From the NCBI GenBank assembly GCA_019637645.1, contig JAHBVH010000015.1, positions 1 through 64,000 of the forward strand: a stretch of DNA of 64,000 nt. Reading direction: 5' to 3'. A program made the position numbers and the translations under genes. Each line of letters opens with the position of its first letter. Within the stretch, counting starts at the first letter, position 1. Under the pieces are notes generated by a model. It made no database searches. It was given only the letters and a program-made list of their open reading frames with translations, and was not told where the DNA came from. The stretch is from Caldilineaceae bacterium (lineage in GTDB: Bacteria > Chloroflexota > Anaerolineae > Caldilineales > Caldilineaceae). This document shows positions 21,559 through 30,470 of the stretch, piece by piece.

Positions 21559-22455
21559 ATGAGTGAACGCGTTGGCTATATTGGGCTTGGTATTATGGGC
21601 CAAGGGATGGCACGCAATTTGTTGAAAGCTGGGTTTACCCTTTCGGTCTGGAACCGCACGGCGAGCAAGGCCGAGGCCCTAGCCGCTGAGGGCGCGACGG
21701 CCTGTGCTACCCCGGCGGAGGTGGCTGCTGCTAGCGATATTATTGTCATCTGTGTCAGTGACACGCCTGATGTAGAGGCGGTTGTTCTCGGTGAAAATGG
21801 CATTGTGCATGGTGTCAAGGCCGGGGCGTTGGTCATTGATTGTAGCACGATTAGCCCCCAAGCCACCCAAGAGATTGCTGCGAAACTTGCGGCCAAAGGG
21901 GTGCAGATGCTCGATGCGCCGGTTAGCGGGGGCAGCGAAGGCGCAGCCAAAGGCACACTGAGCATTATGGTCGGCGGTGCTGCCGAAGATTTTGAACGCG
22001 CCAAGCCGATCTTTCAGGCCATGGGGAAAACGATTACCCATGTGGGCAGCATTGGGGCTGGGCAGACCGTCAAGTTAGTCAACCAGGTATTGGTCGTTGG
22101 TAACTGTTTGGCGATGTGTGAAGCGCTTCTCTTGGCTCAAGCGGGTGGTGTTGATCTCCAAAAGACCTATGATGCGATCAGCCAAGGCGCGGCGGGGAGT
22201 TGGATGTTTACCAACCGTGCTCCACAAATTATCCAGCGCGATTGGCGGCCTGGTTTTATGATCTCGTTGCAGCAAAAGGATCTACGGCTTGTCCTCGAAG
22301 CTGCCGATCAACTTGGCGTGCCCTTGCCTGGCACGAGCCTGATCTTTAATTTCTATCGGACGTTGGAAAATCAGCTCGGCCACGAAGGGAATCATGCCTT
22401 GGTGAAGGCGCTCGAACACCTTGCTGGCCTTGAGGTCGGTGGTAAACCTGCGTAA
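21559..22455 (+). CDS. NAD(P)-dependent beta-hydroxyacid dehydrogenase
   Basis: Member of the 3-hydroxyisobutyrate dehydrogenase / tartronate semialdehyde reductase family, 298 residues. Seen: dinucleotide-binding GLGIMGQGMARNLL near the N-terminus, substrate-binding DAPVSGGSEGAAKGTLSIMVGG, and the catalytic-lysine helix GAGQTVKLVNQVLV. It oxidises or reduces a short beta-hydroxyacid; which one cannot be decided (2-hydroxy-3-oxopropionate and 3-hydroxyisobutyrate are the leading options). CAGGGAGGAACAGCC precedes the ATG. Its stop overlaps the next start (TAATG), implying co-translation. Confidence 0.9.
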   Translation: MSERVGYIGLGIMGQGMARNLLKAGFTLSVWNRTASKAEALAAEGATACATPAEVAAASDIIVICVSDTPDVEAVVLGENGIVHGVKAGALVIDCSTISPQATQEIAAKLAAKGVQMLDAPVSGGSEGAAKGTLSIMVGGAAEDFERAKPIFQAMGKTITHVGSIGAGQTVKLVNQVLVVGNCLAMCEALLLAQAGGVDLQKTYDAISQGAAGSWMFTNRAPQIIQRDWRPGFMISLQQKDLRLVLEAADQLGVPLPGTSLIFNFYRTLENQLGHEGNHALVKALEHLAGLEVGGKPA

Positions 22456-23183
22456 TGGCTACTGAGTATCAAACACCGCCGCGCCGAATAGGTTTTGCTA
22501 GCCCAAAGTTGATCGCGGTTGGCATTTGGGTCCTGCTCGTTGGCAGCTATGCCATCTACTATCGTACCCATGGTCTCACGCTCGACCGTTCGCTGCAACA
22601 GATATTGGCGTTGTTTGATACTCCTTACGGTCCGTTGCTCTATCTACTCAGTTTCTTCGTTCGTCCTTTCCTCTTTTTTTCGGTCGGGGTTCTGTGCATT
22701 ATGGGTGGCGCGATCTTTGGTGCTGGCTCGCCTTCCCATCTCTTCTTGGCGCTTGGCTACACCGTCATCGGTGTGATCTGCTCGGCATCCATTAGCTTCG
22801 GCATTGGGCGTTTTTTCGGCTATGGACTCATTGTCGACAATCCCCGCGTCACCGCGCCGCGTATTCACCACTATGTTAAACAGGTACGCCAGAATGGCTT
22901 TCTTGCGGTCCTCTCCATGCGTCTATTGTTGCTTCCTTTTGATTTCGTTAATTATGTAGCTGGTCTTACCGCCGTCGATTGGCGTGCTTTTCTCTTCGGA
23001 ACAGCCATTGGGAGCTTGCCAAGTACATTAGCTTTTGTCTCTTTTGGGGCAGCGCTTGATATAAGCCAACTGGCCAACGGGCAGCCCCTCTTACTGGATC
23101 GTAATATGGTTATCCTGGCTCTTTGCCTCTTTGTGCTGAGTTTCTTGATTTCCCGTTGGTATAAAGGTCGTCCTGTTGCCTAG
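22455..23183 (+). CDS. VTT/DedA-like membrane protein (TVP38/TMEM64 family)
   Basis: Polytopic membrane protein of 242 residues. It has the SNARE-associated/VTT pattern: LFFSVGVLCIMGGAIFG, then GYTVIGVICSASISFGIGRFFG, and FLFGTAIGSLPSTLAFVSFG, with the re-entrant Gly-rich segments of the family. Such proteins are proposed lipid scramblases or transporters in the cytoplasmic membrane. One-base overlap with the dehydrogenase gene. A 19-bp perfect hairpin (23226-23268) lies shortly after the stop. Confidence 0.85.
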   Translation: MATEYQTPPRRIGFASPKLIAVGIWVLLVGSYAIYYRTHGLTLDRSLQQILALFDTPYGPLLYLLSFFVRPFLFFSVGVLCIMGGAIFGAGSPSHLFLALGYTVIGVICSASISFGIGRFFGYGLIVDNPRVTAPRIHHYVKQVRQNGFLAVLSMRLLLLPFDFVNYVAGLTAVDWRAFLFGTAIGSLPSTLAFVSFGAALDISQLANGQPLLLDRNMVILALCLFVLSFLISRWYKGRPVA

Positions 23184-23225
23184 GCGCCATAGCCATTGCA
23201 TAGATTACCTGCTCATTTCATCGTT

Positions 23226-23268
23226 AAGGCCTAAAGTGATAGGCAAGTCGCCTATCACTTTAGGCCTT
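23226..23268 (+). terminator. Long perfect hairpin after the dehydrogenase/VTT pair
   Basis: AAGGCCTAAAGTGATAGGC (23226-23244) pairs with its exact complement (23250-23268) around AAGTC. The following bases (ATTCGTA) are not a good U-run, so it may protect RNA ends or end transcription weakly. Confidence 0.65.
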
Positions 23269-23805
23269 ATTCGTATGCGGGTCAGGTTTGCCTCATTTTT
23301 CTCTTTCTACCGCTTGTCGCACATTCATGTAGCCGTCGAATACGCTGATCCTTTCCCGCTAACAATAACTATGGAAAGACGATCGATCGTCGGTGGCTTG
23401 CCTACGCAAGATCGCCGATCCTGTAATGTAATGCTTAGGAAACGACGCCCTTGCGGCGTTTTTTCAGCGGCTCCCTTACATAATTGTTGGTAGAGAGCAG
23501 CGTTTTCCCTGAGAGCTGCGCACATGCTCCTACCTAGCTTGTATATCACCGCAAGCATACTGTAGCGAGATAGTTGCCCATTCTTCTCTTTGTTGTGTAA
23601 GAGTCTGCTTACGATGTTGATTCGCTCCTCTCCCACCTTCATCGTTTTCTATTCTTTGCAAAGAGGTCATTATGAAACAGATCAATACTTCTCACAACGT
23701 TTCCACAATTTGTTGCCATCGCGATGATCACCGGGGTGGGCAAGGTCAGTAACCGAAGAAATTAAGCCTGAAAGGAGATTTACGAAAAGTAGGCAGCGCT
23801 TGTGC
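23269..23805. other. Intergenic region; possible 26-codon reading frame
   Basis: Besides the short terminator, I see no solid gene. One reading frame at 23672-23752 (MKQINTSHNVSTICC...) has an AGAGG site seven bases before its ATG and encodes 26 residues with a Cys-Cys pair, but it could be chance. Confidence 0.25.
23445..23464 (+). terminator. Short terminator-like hairpin
   Basis: ACGCC (23445-23449) and GGCGT (23455-23459) with a five-base loop, followed by six T. No gene is recognised just upstream on this strand. Confidence 0.5.
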
Positions 23806-26800
23806 TCATCGCTGGATAGCCAGAAAATCACGGTGGGCAGGAACATTATATAAAAAGGATTGACGTAGGGTTGGTGATGAAAGCGTCGCAGCTTGGGCTT
23901 GGATCAACTCATAACCACGTTGGAAAAGTGAAGCTGCGCGCTGATCATTAGTAGCTGTCAAAACTTGGTAGCAGATCCAGAAGATACGATCTGGGCGCTG
24001 CCCCGTACTAAAGCGTATGTCATCTAACACGGCTAGAATCTGCTCGACTTCGGCTTGAGCAGCGGGAAGATGCCCCTGTTGTAGCTGGGCTTGGACCCAA
24101 CCCGCGCGGGCTGATAATTGGCCGCCAGGTTGACCAATGGTCTCCCATAACTGGCCAGCCTGTTCGAATGCTTTCACCGCGGGGGCAAAGGCTCTTTCTG
24201 TCAATCGAAGATGGCCGATAAAGAGTAAGGTTTCCGCCCGTGTGGCCTGGTAATGACCTGTTTCGGCAAGAACGAGTGCCTGCTCACCATAGGTGAGTGC
24301 TCGCTTATAGTCTCCCATCTGTTCATATAAGCGGCCAAACTCCAATAAGGTCTTGGCTTCAAGCCGCGCAACCTTCATCTGCCGAAAGAGGGTCAGCGCT
24401 TGTTCAAGGGTTGCCTCTGCCTGTGTTAGTTCACCCAACATGGATAAGGTGCTGCCTTGGTTGAAATAGGCAAAGCCGATTCCTTCTTGATCGCTCAGCG
24501 CCTGAGCCAATTGTAAAGCTTGTTGGTAATAATAGACCGTCTGACCAAAACTCCCTAGCATCTTATGGCTAACGCTTAGGTTGTAATAGACAATACTTTC
24601 CTGCTGACGATTGCCTAGGGCGCGGGCAATGGCTAGCGCCGCTTCATAATGGGCAATCGCATCGGCATATCTACCATCCTCATCATAGCTCATCCCCAAA
24701 TTCGAGAGACAGTGGGCCTCCAACGAAAGCAAAGCATGCTGCCGTGTCAGGGCGAGGCTGTGTGTATAGGCGGCTCGATGCTGTGGATAGTCGGCGCGAC
24801 TCCAAGCGAGATCACCCAGCCGGACATGTCCTAAGGCTTCTAGCGATGGATCTGCCAACGCTTGTGCCAACCCAATGGCTTCGGCAATCGCTGCCTCGGC
24901 AGTTGCGCGCTGCTCTAAAATAGCGTCGAAAAAAGCAGTTTCCAGGAGCAACCGCGCGAGCAACCGCTGTTGATCGGCGCGTGGTTGTTCTTGCTTGGCG
25001 ATCAAGGCACGCACACTGGCAATGGCTGGATGCAGCATACTGGTTGCCTCGCTTAAAAAGCCAGCTAGGTAGTAAAAACGGGCGAGGCTTTTGAGCGAAC
25101 GGTTCATTTCAAACACTTTGCCTTGGGCAACGGACCAAAGCCACGCGGTCCGCACATTTTTGAGATCGGCGCGGATGGTCAGTTGGGCCGCTTGATCGCG
25201 ATTCTGACTCTGTTCGAGCCAAGCTAGGAAAATCGCAAAGTAGGCACAATGGCGATCGCGCACGGCGTTTGCCTTTTCGCGATCGGTTTCAAGCTGCTCT
25301 AGGGCATATTGCCGAACGAATTCATGGAGTTCAAAACGCCCTTCCAGCGTCTGGGAAAGCAGTGAATGGTCTTGCAGGCTGATCAAGATTTCTGGCTTGG
25401 CATCGGCTACCGCTTGGGCTGCCGGAGCCGTAAAGCCCCCATTAAAAACCGCACACTGGGCCAAAACTGCCGCTTCTTGACTAGTGAGTAACTGCCACGA
25501 ATAGGTGATCGTTGCTTGCATGCTCCGTTGGCGTGGCGGCAAATCGGGTAGGGTCGTTGCGAGGACGGCACAGTTGTGGCGAAGCCTGGCCGCGACCTGC
25601 GTACAGCTGAGCTGGCGAAGCTGAGCTGCTGCTAACTCTAAACCCAAAGGCAAGCCCACAACTAGCTGAATGATCTGCAAAACGGCAATCCGATCATCCA
25701 AGGTAAGGTCAAGGGGCGTATAGAAGCGATTGGCGCGTTCGATAAAGAGGGCCACACTTGGATAGGCCAAGACATCCTCCCAACGCACCAAGCCTTTCCG
25801 CAATTGTTCGATCATTGTGGCATCAGGCATGGGCAACCCGCTAAGGGGAACTACATATTCGGCCAGGAAGCCAAGGCGGTGGCGCGAGGTCGCCAGCACT
25901 TTGGCCCCATGTACCGTTTGCAAGAGGGTGAGAACCAGATCGGCCCCTGCCAGAACATGTTCAAAATTATCGAAAATAAGCAGAAGCTGTTTTGGCCGTA
26001 GTTGCGTTAGTAATTGATTGACGAGCGTATCGGGGCCAGCAAAGGTACAGCGAAGTGCTTTGCCGATCGCCACAGCAAGTTGCTCGGATAGATTGGCGGA
26101 AGGCGTCATATCGGCCAAGGAAATAAACCATACGCCATCGTTAAATTGGTTATGAAGGGTCTCTGCCACCGCGATGGCCAGCCTTGTTTTCCCAATCCCA
26201 CCTTCCCCACTAAGTGTAACGAGCGGATAATAGGGATCGAGCAATTTCGCCCGGATCGCGGCAATTTCTTCCTGCCGTCCGATCAGGGGCGTCAACTGGC
26301 GTGGCAAATTGTGGGCAAAGGGCGTGGTCACCCCTACCGGTGGCTGGGGTGGAGCGACCACCTCGACGGAAGCTGCGCCGCCACTTGTTTCCGTCGCCAT
26401 GGCCGGTGCGGTTGGTGGTGTAGCCGCCGGTTCCTGGCTGTTGCGTTCATTGAGGGGAAGAAATGCACCGCTACGAATCTGTTCATAAAGCGTCGTTGTT
26501 TCAGCGGAAGGCTCTATGCCTAATTCTTCCAGCAGGAGACGCTGACAAAGGCTGTAATGGGCCAAGGCTTCGCCAATGCGACCATGGAGCGCCAAGAGCT
26601 GCATGTGGCGCCGATGACCACTTTCGCGCCACGGTTCCAATTTGATCAAACGTCGATTGGTGTTTAGTCCAGCGTGGTAGTCGTGTTGCAAAAGCTGTTG
26701 CTCGGCCAGCCATTCCAGCGCATCGATCTGTTGGGTGTAAAGTTCCTCGCGTTTTTGGGTGACCCACTCTTCGAACGGAGCCGCTTTCCGGACATGAAAT

Positions 26801-27195
26801 CCCTGTAAAAAATCTCCTTGGTAGAGCTGGAGGGCTGCTTGGACTTGATGCCAATCTGCTTCGCGCCGCCCTTGTGCTACTGCCTCGGTAAATTGGAGAA
26901 CGTCAATCGCATAGACCCGTTCATGGGCAAACCGAATGCGTTGGGCGTCGGCGATCACCCAATCACCCACGGCGGCGCGGGCTTGCAAAAGGCCATCGCG
27001 CAGATTTTTGCGCGCTTGCGCATTGGCCATATCTGGCCACAGCAGCTCTGCCAATAGATCACGTGCCCACCAGCCTCGGTTGAGCGCTAGATAAATGAGC
27101 AAGGCTTGGCTTTTGCTGGTTTCGAAGAGGAGAATTTGGTCGTCGTAGCGGATTTCTACCCTACCCAGCAAGGTAAATTGTAATTGGTTTGGCAT
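23806..27195 (-). CDS. AfsR/SARP-like regulator: winged helix, BTAD, NB-ARC ATPase, TPR array
   Basis: Signal-transducing transcription regulator of about 1129 residues. Order: OmpR-like DNA-binding domain (FTLLGRVEIRY ... ELLWPDMANAQARKNLRDGL), bacterial transcriptional activation domain (GDFLQGF, then LGIEPSAETTTLYEQI at about 245-260), a Pro/Ala-rich linker, a STAND ATPase with Walker A GEGGIGKT near 325-332 and LLIFDNFEHV as Walker B, then some ten TPR-like repeats (NLGMSYDEDGRYADAIAHYEAAL and similar). The likely start is the ATG at 27193-27195 behind GGGGAGAAACA; 23 further codons upstream are open. The TPR end probably senses a partner that releases the ATPase switch. Targets are unknown; the divergent neighbour is a response regulator. 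Confidence 0.9.
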   Translation of the reverse strand: MPNQLQFTLLGRVEIRYDDQILLFETSKSQALLIYLALNRGWWARDLLAELLWPDMANAQARKNLRDGLLQARAAVGDWVIADAQRIRFAHERVYAIDVLQFTEAVAQGRREADWHQVQAALQLYQGDFLQGFHVRKAAPFEEWVTQKREELYTQQIDALEWLAEQQLLQHDYHAGLNTNRRLIKLEPWRESGHRRHMQLLALHGRIGEALAHYSLCQRLLLEELGIEPSAETTTLYEQIRSGAFLPLNERNSQEPAATPPTAPAMATETSGGAASVEVVAPPQPPVGVTTPFAHNLPRQLTPLIGRQEEIAAIRAKLLDPYYPLVTLSGEGGIGKTRLAIAVAETLHNQFNDGVWFISLADMTPSANLSEQLAVAIGKALRCTFAGPDTLVNQLLTQLRPKQLLLIFDNFEHVLAGADLVLTLLQTVHGAKVLATSRHRLGFLAEYVVPLSGLPMPDATMIEQLRKGLVRWEDVLAYPSVALFIERANRFYTPLDLTLDDRIAVLQIIQLVVGLPLGLELAAAQLRQLSCTQVAARLRHNCAVLATTLPDLPPRQRSMQATITYSWQLLTSQEAAVLAQCAVFNGGFTAPAAQAVADAKPEILISLQDHSLLSQTLEGRFELHEFVRQYALEQLETDREKANAVRDRHCAYFAIFLAWLEQSQNRDQAAQLTIRADLKNVRTAWLWSVAQGKVFEMNRSLKSLARFYYLAGFLSEATSMLHPAIASVRALIAKQEQPRADQQRLLARLLLETAFFDAILEQRATAEAAIAEAIGLAQALADPSLEALGHVRLGDLAWSRADYPQHRAAYTHSLALTRQHALLSLEAHCLSNLGMSYDEDGRYADAIAHYEAALAIARALGNRQQESIVYYNLSVSHKMLGSFGQTVYYYQQALQLAQALSDQEGIGFAYFNQGSTLSMLGELTQAEATLEQALTLFRQMKVARLEAKTLLEFGRLYEQMGDYKRALTYGEQALVLAETGHYQATRAETLLFIGHLRLTERAFAPAVKAFEQAGQLWETIGQPGGQLSARAGWVQAQLQQGHLPAAQAEVEQILAVLDDIRFSTGQRPDRIFWICYQVLTATNDQRAASLFQRGYELIQAQAATLSSPTLRQSFLYNVPAHRDFLAIQR

Positions 27196-27760
27196 TGTTT
27201 CTCCCCAATCGAGTCGCTGTCTCCTTGCGTCGTGACGACAAACGCAGGAACGGAGGAGTGGCAACTAGGCAGATTACTGAGGATGCGAGTGCGATGATAT
27301 TGTCGCGATAGGCTAGCTTGGGTTTCTGTTGGTAGGTATTCGCCGTCAGATTCCCCAACTCAACCGCTCACCCGTTCTGGCGATATTGACTGGGTAGCTG
27401 CTGGTCTCCTGTCAAGTAGCAATTCCTATCACAATGTGCAATGCAGATGTAAGCTCTATTAATTCTAGCGTGTACCTAGGTAAGCCAGCAAAAAGTGAAC
27501 TTGGTTTACTCTTGAATTTAATGCCAACCAACTGCATCACTTCTACCGGACAAATAATCTATGCAAAAATACTCATTTCATGGACGGTCCAAGGAAAGAG
27601 ACGTTTGAGCGACGTCTTTGCGGCGCTTTTGCGGCTGCCGCCCGTCATAACAGTGTTAGCAAATTGCTGAAATATTGTTATGAAGCGCTGCCGATATCGC
27701 TGATATCCATGAGCGATGTACAGCGTAGCTTACTGTAAGTATCCTAAAACGGTCAAGCTG
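27196..27760. other. Intergenic region between regulators
   Basis: No convincing gene. A 78-codon reading frame at 27434-27670 lacks a ribosome site and family features. A small hairpin AGACGT/ACGTCT (27599-27604 with 27612-27617) followed by TTT is present on the plus strand. Confidence 0.45.
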
Positions 27761-27828
27761 TCTCTACCAAGTTATCTCTACCAAGTTATCTCTACCAAGT
27801 TATCTCTGCCAAGCTCTTTACCAAGCTA
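27761..27828 (+). repeat. 14-bp tandem repeat in the response-regulator leader
   Basis: Three exact TCTCTACCAAGTTA units (27761-27802), a 12-base variant and a fifth unit TCTTTACCAAGCTA. The array ends 14 bp before the ATG, directly beside the GAGGAGGGA ribosome site. Confidence 0.9.
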
Positions 27829-27842
27829 CCCATGAGGAGGGA

Positions 27843-28355
27843 ATGATGGTTGCAATCACCAATGAATGTGAAACGCTGGCTGTTGTGATGCCACCAACGA
27901 CGTCGGTACAAGCGGTCGCCCCTCGCCTGCCTACACAGGAGAAAACCGTAGCTCATCCTACCATTTTGTTGGTTGATGATAGCGAAATTATCCGTACCTT
28001 AGTAGAGCAATTATTAAGCAGCGCCGATTACAACGTCTTGACTGCCGAACATGGGATGGCGGCTTTGGCGATATTAGAAACAACCGCCGTCGATCTTGTG
28101 CTACTCGATGTGATGATGCCTGTCATGGATGGCCTGCGCACCTGCACCGAAATTCGGAAACGCTGCGCCACGCCGGTGGTCTTTTTGAGCAGCGTCAAAG
28201 ATACAACGGTTGCTCGTTATGTCCACCAACTGGGCGCGAATGCCTATTTGCCCAAGGCTTCAAAACCACAAGAAATTTTGGCTTGCCTTCAAACGCTGCT
28301 GGCTGAACCAACCACAGCCGTCCACACCAAGGACGCGCCGTCCTTCATGCGCTAG
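27843..28355 (+). CDS. Single-domain response regulator (receiver only)
   Basis: Phosphotransfer protein of 170 residues. After a 38-residue unstructured N-terminal extension, the receiver domain runs from about 39 to 160: acidic pair Asp45/Asp46 in LLVDDSE, phosphoacceptor Asp89 in VLLDVMMP, switch Ser in VFLSS, and Lys138 in YLPKAS. There is no output domain, so it must act through a partner. The conserved Lys and Asp residues suggest that it is phosphorylated. No histidine kinase gene is nearby. AGGAGGGA precedes the start; the leader is made of 14-bp tandem repeats. Confidence 0.92.
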   Translation: MMVAITNECETLAVVMPPTTSVQAVAPRLPTQEKTVAHPTILLVDDSEIIRTLVEQLLSSADYNVLTAEHGMAALAILETTAVDLVLLDVMMPVMDGLRTCTEIRKRCATPVVFLSSVKDTTVARYVHQLGANAYLPKASKPQEILACLQTLLAEPTTAVHTKDAPSFMR

Positions 28356-28723
28356 TCGCGTTTTCAAGAGCAGTTGGAATGAAGGATAAGCAGGCTGAGC
28401 GTCAAAGCCGCTAATCAACCGCCTTGCTGGGCTTGGGCTAGCTATGGGAAGCTTTGTAAATAGCCTATTAATCCTAATCGGTATACTTACGCTTTTATTT
28501 ACATAAAATAGTACCATTGTCCTAATGACAAATAGAATTTAATGTGTAAGAATATATCTTGTTAATTTGTAGGAATTTACTGATAACATGCGGTGGAGGA
28601 CGAATTGTGAGTAAAGCATCGACCACTGCCGATGTGCAAGAAGCCGGAATAGCACCCGAGGCTTATGACCTCGCCGACAGCTTGCTTGCCCCACTAGTCT
28701 TCTCCTTTCATGATAGGTAACTG
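28356..28723. other. Intergenic region, AT-rich
   Basis: AT-rich stretch around 28450-28590. Apart from the possible small protein at 28607-28720, nothing else was seen. Confidence 0.4.
28607..28720 (+). CDS. Possible 37-residue small protein
   Basis: GTG start with GGAGG seven bases upstream, encoding MSKASTTADVQEAG... and ending in VFSFHDR. The stop at 28718-28720 lies three bases before the 13-bp tandem array of the next gene. No family recognised; it may be a leader peptide or chance. Confidence 0.3.
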   Translation: MSKASTTADVQEAGIAPEAYDLADSLLAPLVFSFHDR

Positions 28724-28810
28724 TCTGCAAAGTCTATCTGCAAAGTCTATCTACATAGTCTGTCTGCATAGTCTGTTTGCATAGTCTGTTTGCATAGTCT
28801 GTTTGAATAG
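28724..28810 (+). repeat. 13-bp tandem repeat in the HTH-gene leader
   Basis: Six full units and one partial: TCTGCAAAGTCTA twice, TCTACATAGTCTG, TCTGCATAGTCTG, TTTGCATAGTCTG twice, then TTTGAATAG. Substitutions change stepwise along the array. It ends 18 bp before the ATG, next to the TTAGGAGC ribosome site. Confidence 0.92.
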
Positions 28811-28828
28811 ATTAGGAGCAAAAGAACA

Positions 28829-29200
28829 ATGAGAAAGCGTATCAATTACCCCAAAACAACGGTTCAGCAACGAACGAATCTCTTCCAGACTTGGGAAGCA
28901 ACAGGCGATATTGACCATGCTTGTTCGGTCGCCGCTGTCAGTCGCTCTACTTTTTATTACTGGAAGGATCGCTTTGTCGAATATGGCTATGATGGCTTAG
29001 GCGAAGTGCGCCAGGCGCTCCCACCCATTAACCGCCTGCCCGATTCCATTGCCGAGGAAATTGTCCGGCTGAAGCAGACGCACCCCACCTGGGGTAAATG
29101 GCAAATTGCCCGCACCCTAGCTGAGCAATATCCCGAACGGAATAACCTAAGCCCCAATACGGTGCGCCGTGTCCTGACGGCTGCCGGATTATGGTGGTAG
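28829..29200 (+). CDS. Orphan helix-turn-helix protein resembling an IS481-type N-terminus
   Basis: DNA-binding protein of 123 residues. Two homeodomain-like HTH units are visible: ATGDIDHACSVAAVSRSTFYYWKDRF (about 30-55) and NRLPDSIAEEIVRLKQTHPTWGKWQIARTL ... LSPNTVRRVLTAAG (about 70-120). This arrangement matches the N-terminal region of IS481/IS3-group transposases, but the DDE catalytic domain is absent, and no terminal inverted repeats or relics of it follow. It is either a domesticated regulator or a truncated transposase. Its good ribosome site and intact frame favour a working gene. Confidence 0.75.
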   Translation: MRKRINYPKTTVQQRTNLFQTWEATGDIDHACSVAAVSRSTFYYWKDRFVEYGYDGLGEVRQALPPINRLPDSIAEEIVRLKQTHPTWGKWQIARTLAEQYPERNNLSPNTVRRVLTAAGLWW

Positions 29201-30394
29201 TCTGGTTCGCAACACTATTCGCTCCTGCCTCCCTGCCAGTCAATCAGGTCGGCGTTATGGAGTTGGGCAAGCGCTGATGGGTTTTCGAAGCCCGTCAGCG
29301 CTCATCATATTCATCAACTACCTACGCCGTCATAGCGATCTCTTCCCCTCGTCTCCTACCTCACTTCTTTGTCTACCAGGTTCCAATAAGCGCACTTCTA
29401 AGCTGTTATGAGACCCTACCTGGACAAATAAGAGGATAGCCTTTCACGTCTCTACTACCGGAGTAAAAGCCCGCCTAGGCGTACCTGTCTCGTCCAGGAT
29501 AGGTGCCCTAGGCTTTATTGGCATTGCATGAGTGATTCTAGCGGAAGGTGATAGCCGTTGTAGGCATGGTCTAGTTAGTCAATATGGCAGAAGAACCTAC
29601 GATTTTTTAATCTGACTACACCCGGGTTGGGCTGCAACGCGTTGCGGAAGGCCAGAGGGAAACCAAGCTCGCCTTACACGCCTGGCTGAATTCTGGGGAG
29701 AAACAGCGCAAAATAGTACCAAAGACCTATGGTAAAAGCGAGGGCATTCTTGTATAATTAAGAATAGCTTAAGAAATACATGCTTGTTTTCCTAGTATGT
29801 GAAGGCCAAAGCACTTGTTGGCGCCAACCAACTCGCGATGGTGGCAGAGATTATCGGACGGCAACGCGTGGCAACCCACGCGCACAAACCTGGGACGGTT
29901 GAACCACAACCGACTCGTTCTCCTCTCACCACCAAACCTTCTTTCTTCTGCTCCGTTCAATCCGTGCGTTGTCAAAGTTTTCGGTATTCCTTGCACGATG
30001 GGCTCATGAAGATCTGACTAGTATTATCGCACTGGCTTGCGGGCCTACTTGTGCCGTGCTGGTCGTTTGCTACAACCTTGTCTGACAAGGAACAAAGGTG
30101 ATCTTGCCATGGACGTGGTGGGCTGACCGCGATTGGGTAACCATGCCAACCGCCATGCCGACGGAATGTTCGCGTCGAGCATCACCAACAACGAGCACGG
30201 CGGGCACGAATTACATTTCATGTATCCCATTCATTCTGCAACTGATACCGGCAATCTCTCGGTGTGATCTTGGCGATCTGCCAGACCCTTAACGGTTGGA
30301 GCCACAGCAACGCCGCCGATCTAACCCTGGGCCATCATCCGAGCCGATTTTATTGAACATGGAGTCTCTTTATGCAAAAGTTGGTCACGCGGCC
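29201..30394. other. Long non-coding region with hairpins
   Basis: About 1.2 kb without a supportable gene. Hairpins: AGCGCTGATGGG (29270-29281) with CCCGTCAGCGCT (29291-29302), possibly ending the HTH transcript, and GCCTAGG...CCTAGGC around 29473-29513 followed by TTTATT. A -10-like TATAAT is near 29752. A short open stretch around 30140-30270 (frame reading HADGMFASSITNNEHGGHELHF) might be a gene relic, but I cannot name it. Confidence 0.45.
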
Positions 30395-30427
30395 AAACCT
30401 GACAGGTTTACCGAACCTGTCAGGTTT
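30395..30427. repeat. Palindromic REP-like repeat copy
   Basis: AAACCTGACAGGTTT, spacer ACCG, then AACCTGTCAGGTTT. It lies about 44 bp before the RCC1/DUF11 gene and is preceded by TTGGTCACGCGGCC, similar to the flank of the array copies. Confidence 0.85.
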
Positions 30428-30470
30428 ACCTTGCCAACGAGAGCGTTTTTAGCAAACAAGGAATAGATCA

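Noticed and set aside
23176..23493. 105-codon frame after the VTT protein gene
   Set aside because: It runs through a perfect 19-bp hairpin and a terminator and shows no protein family features.
27434..27670. 78-codon reading frame between the regulators
   Set aside because: No ribosome site, no recognisable motif, and a hairpin within it; most likely non-coding.
28829..29200. Complete insertion sequence
   Set aside because: No DDE domain, no terminal inverted repeats and no target duplications were visible around the HTH gene.
29769..30230. Several 60-75 codon frames in the long gap before the RCC1 gene
   Set aside because: Overlapping on both strands with no ribosome sites or motifs; I could not support any as a gene.
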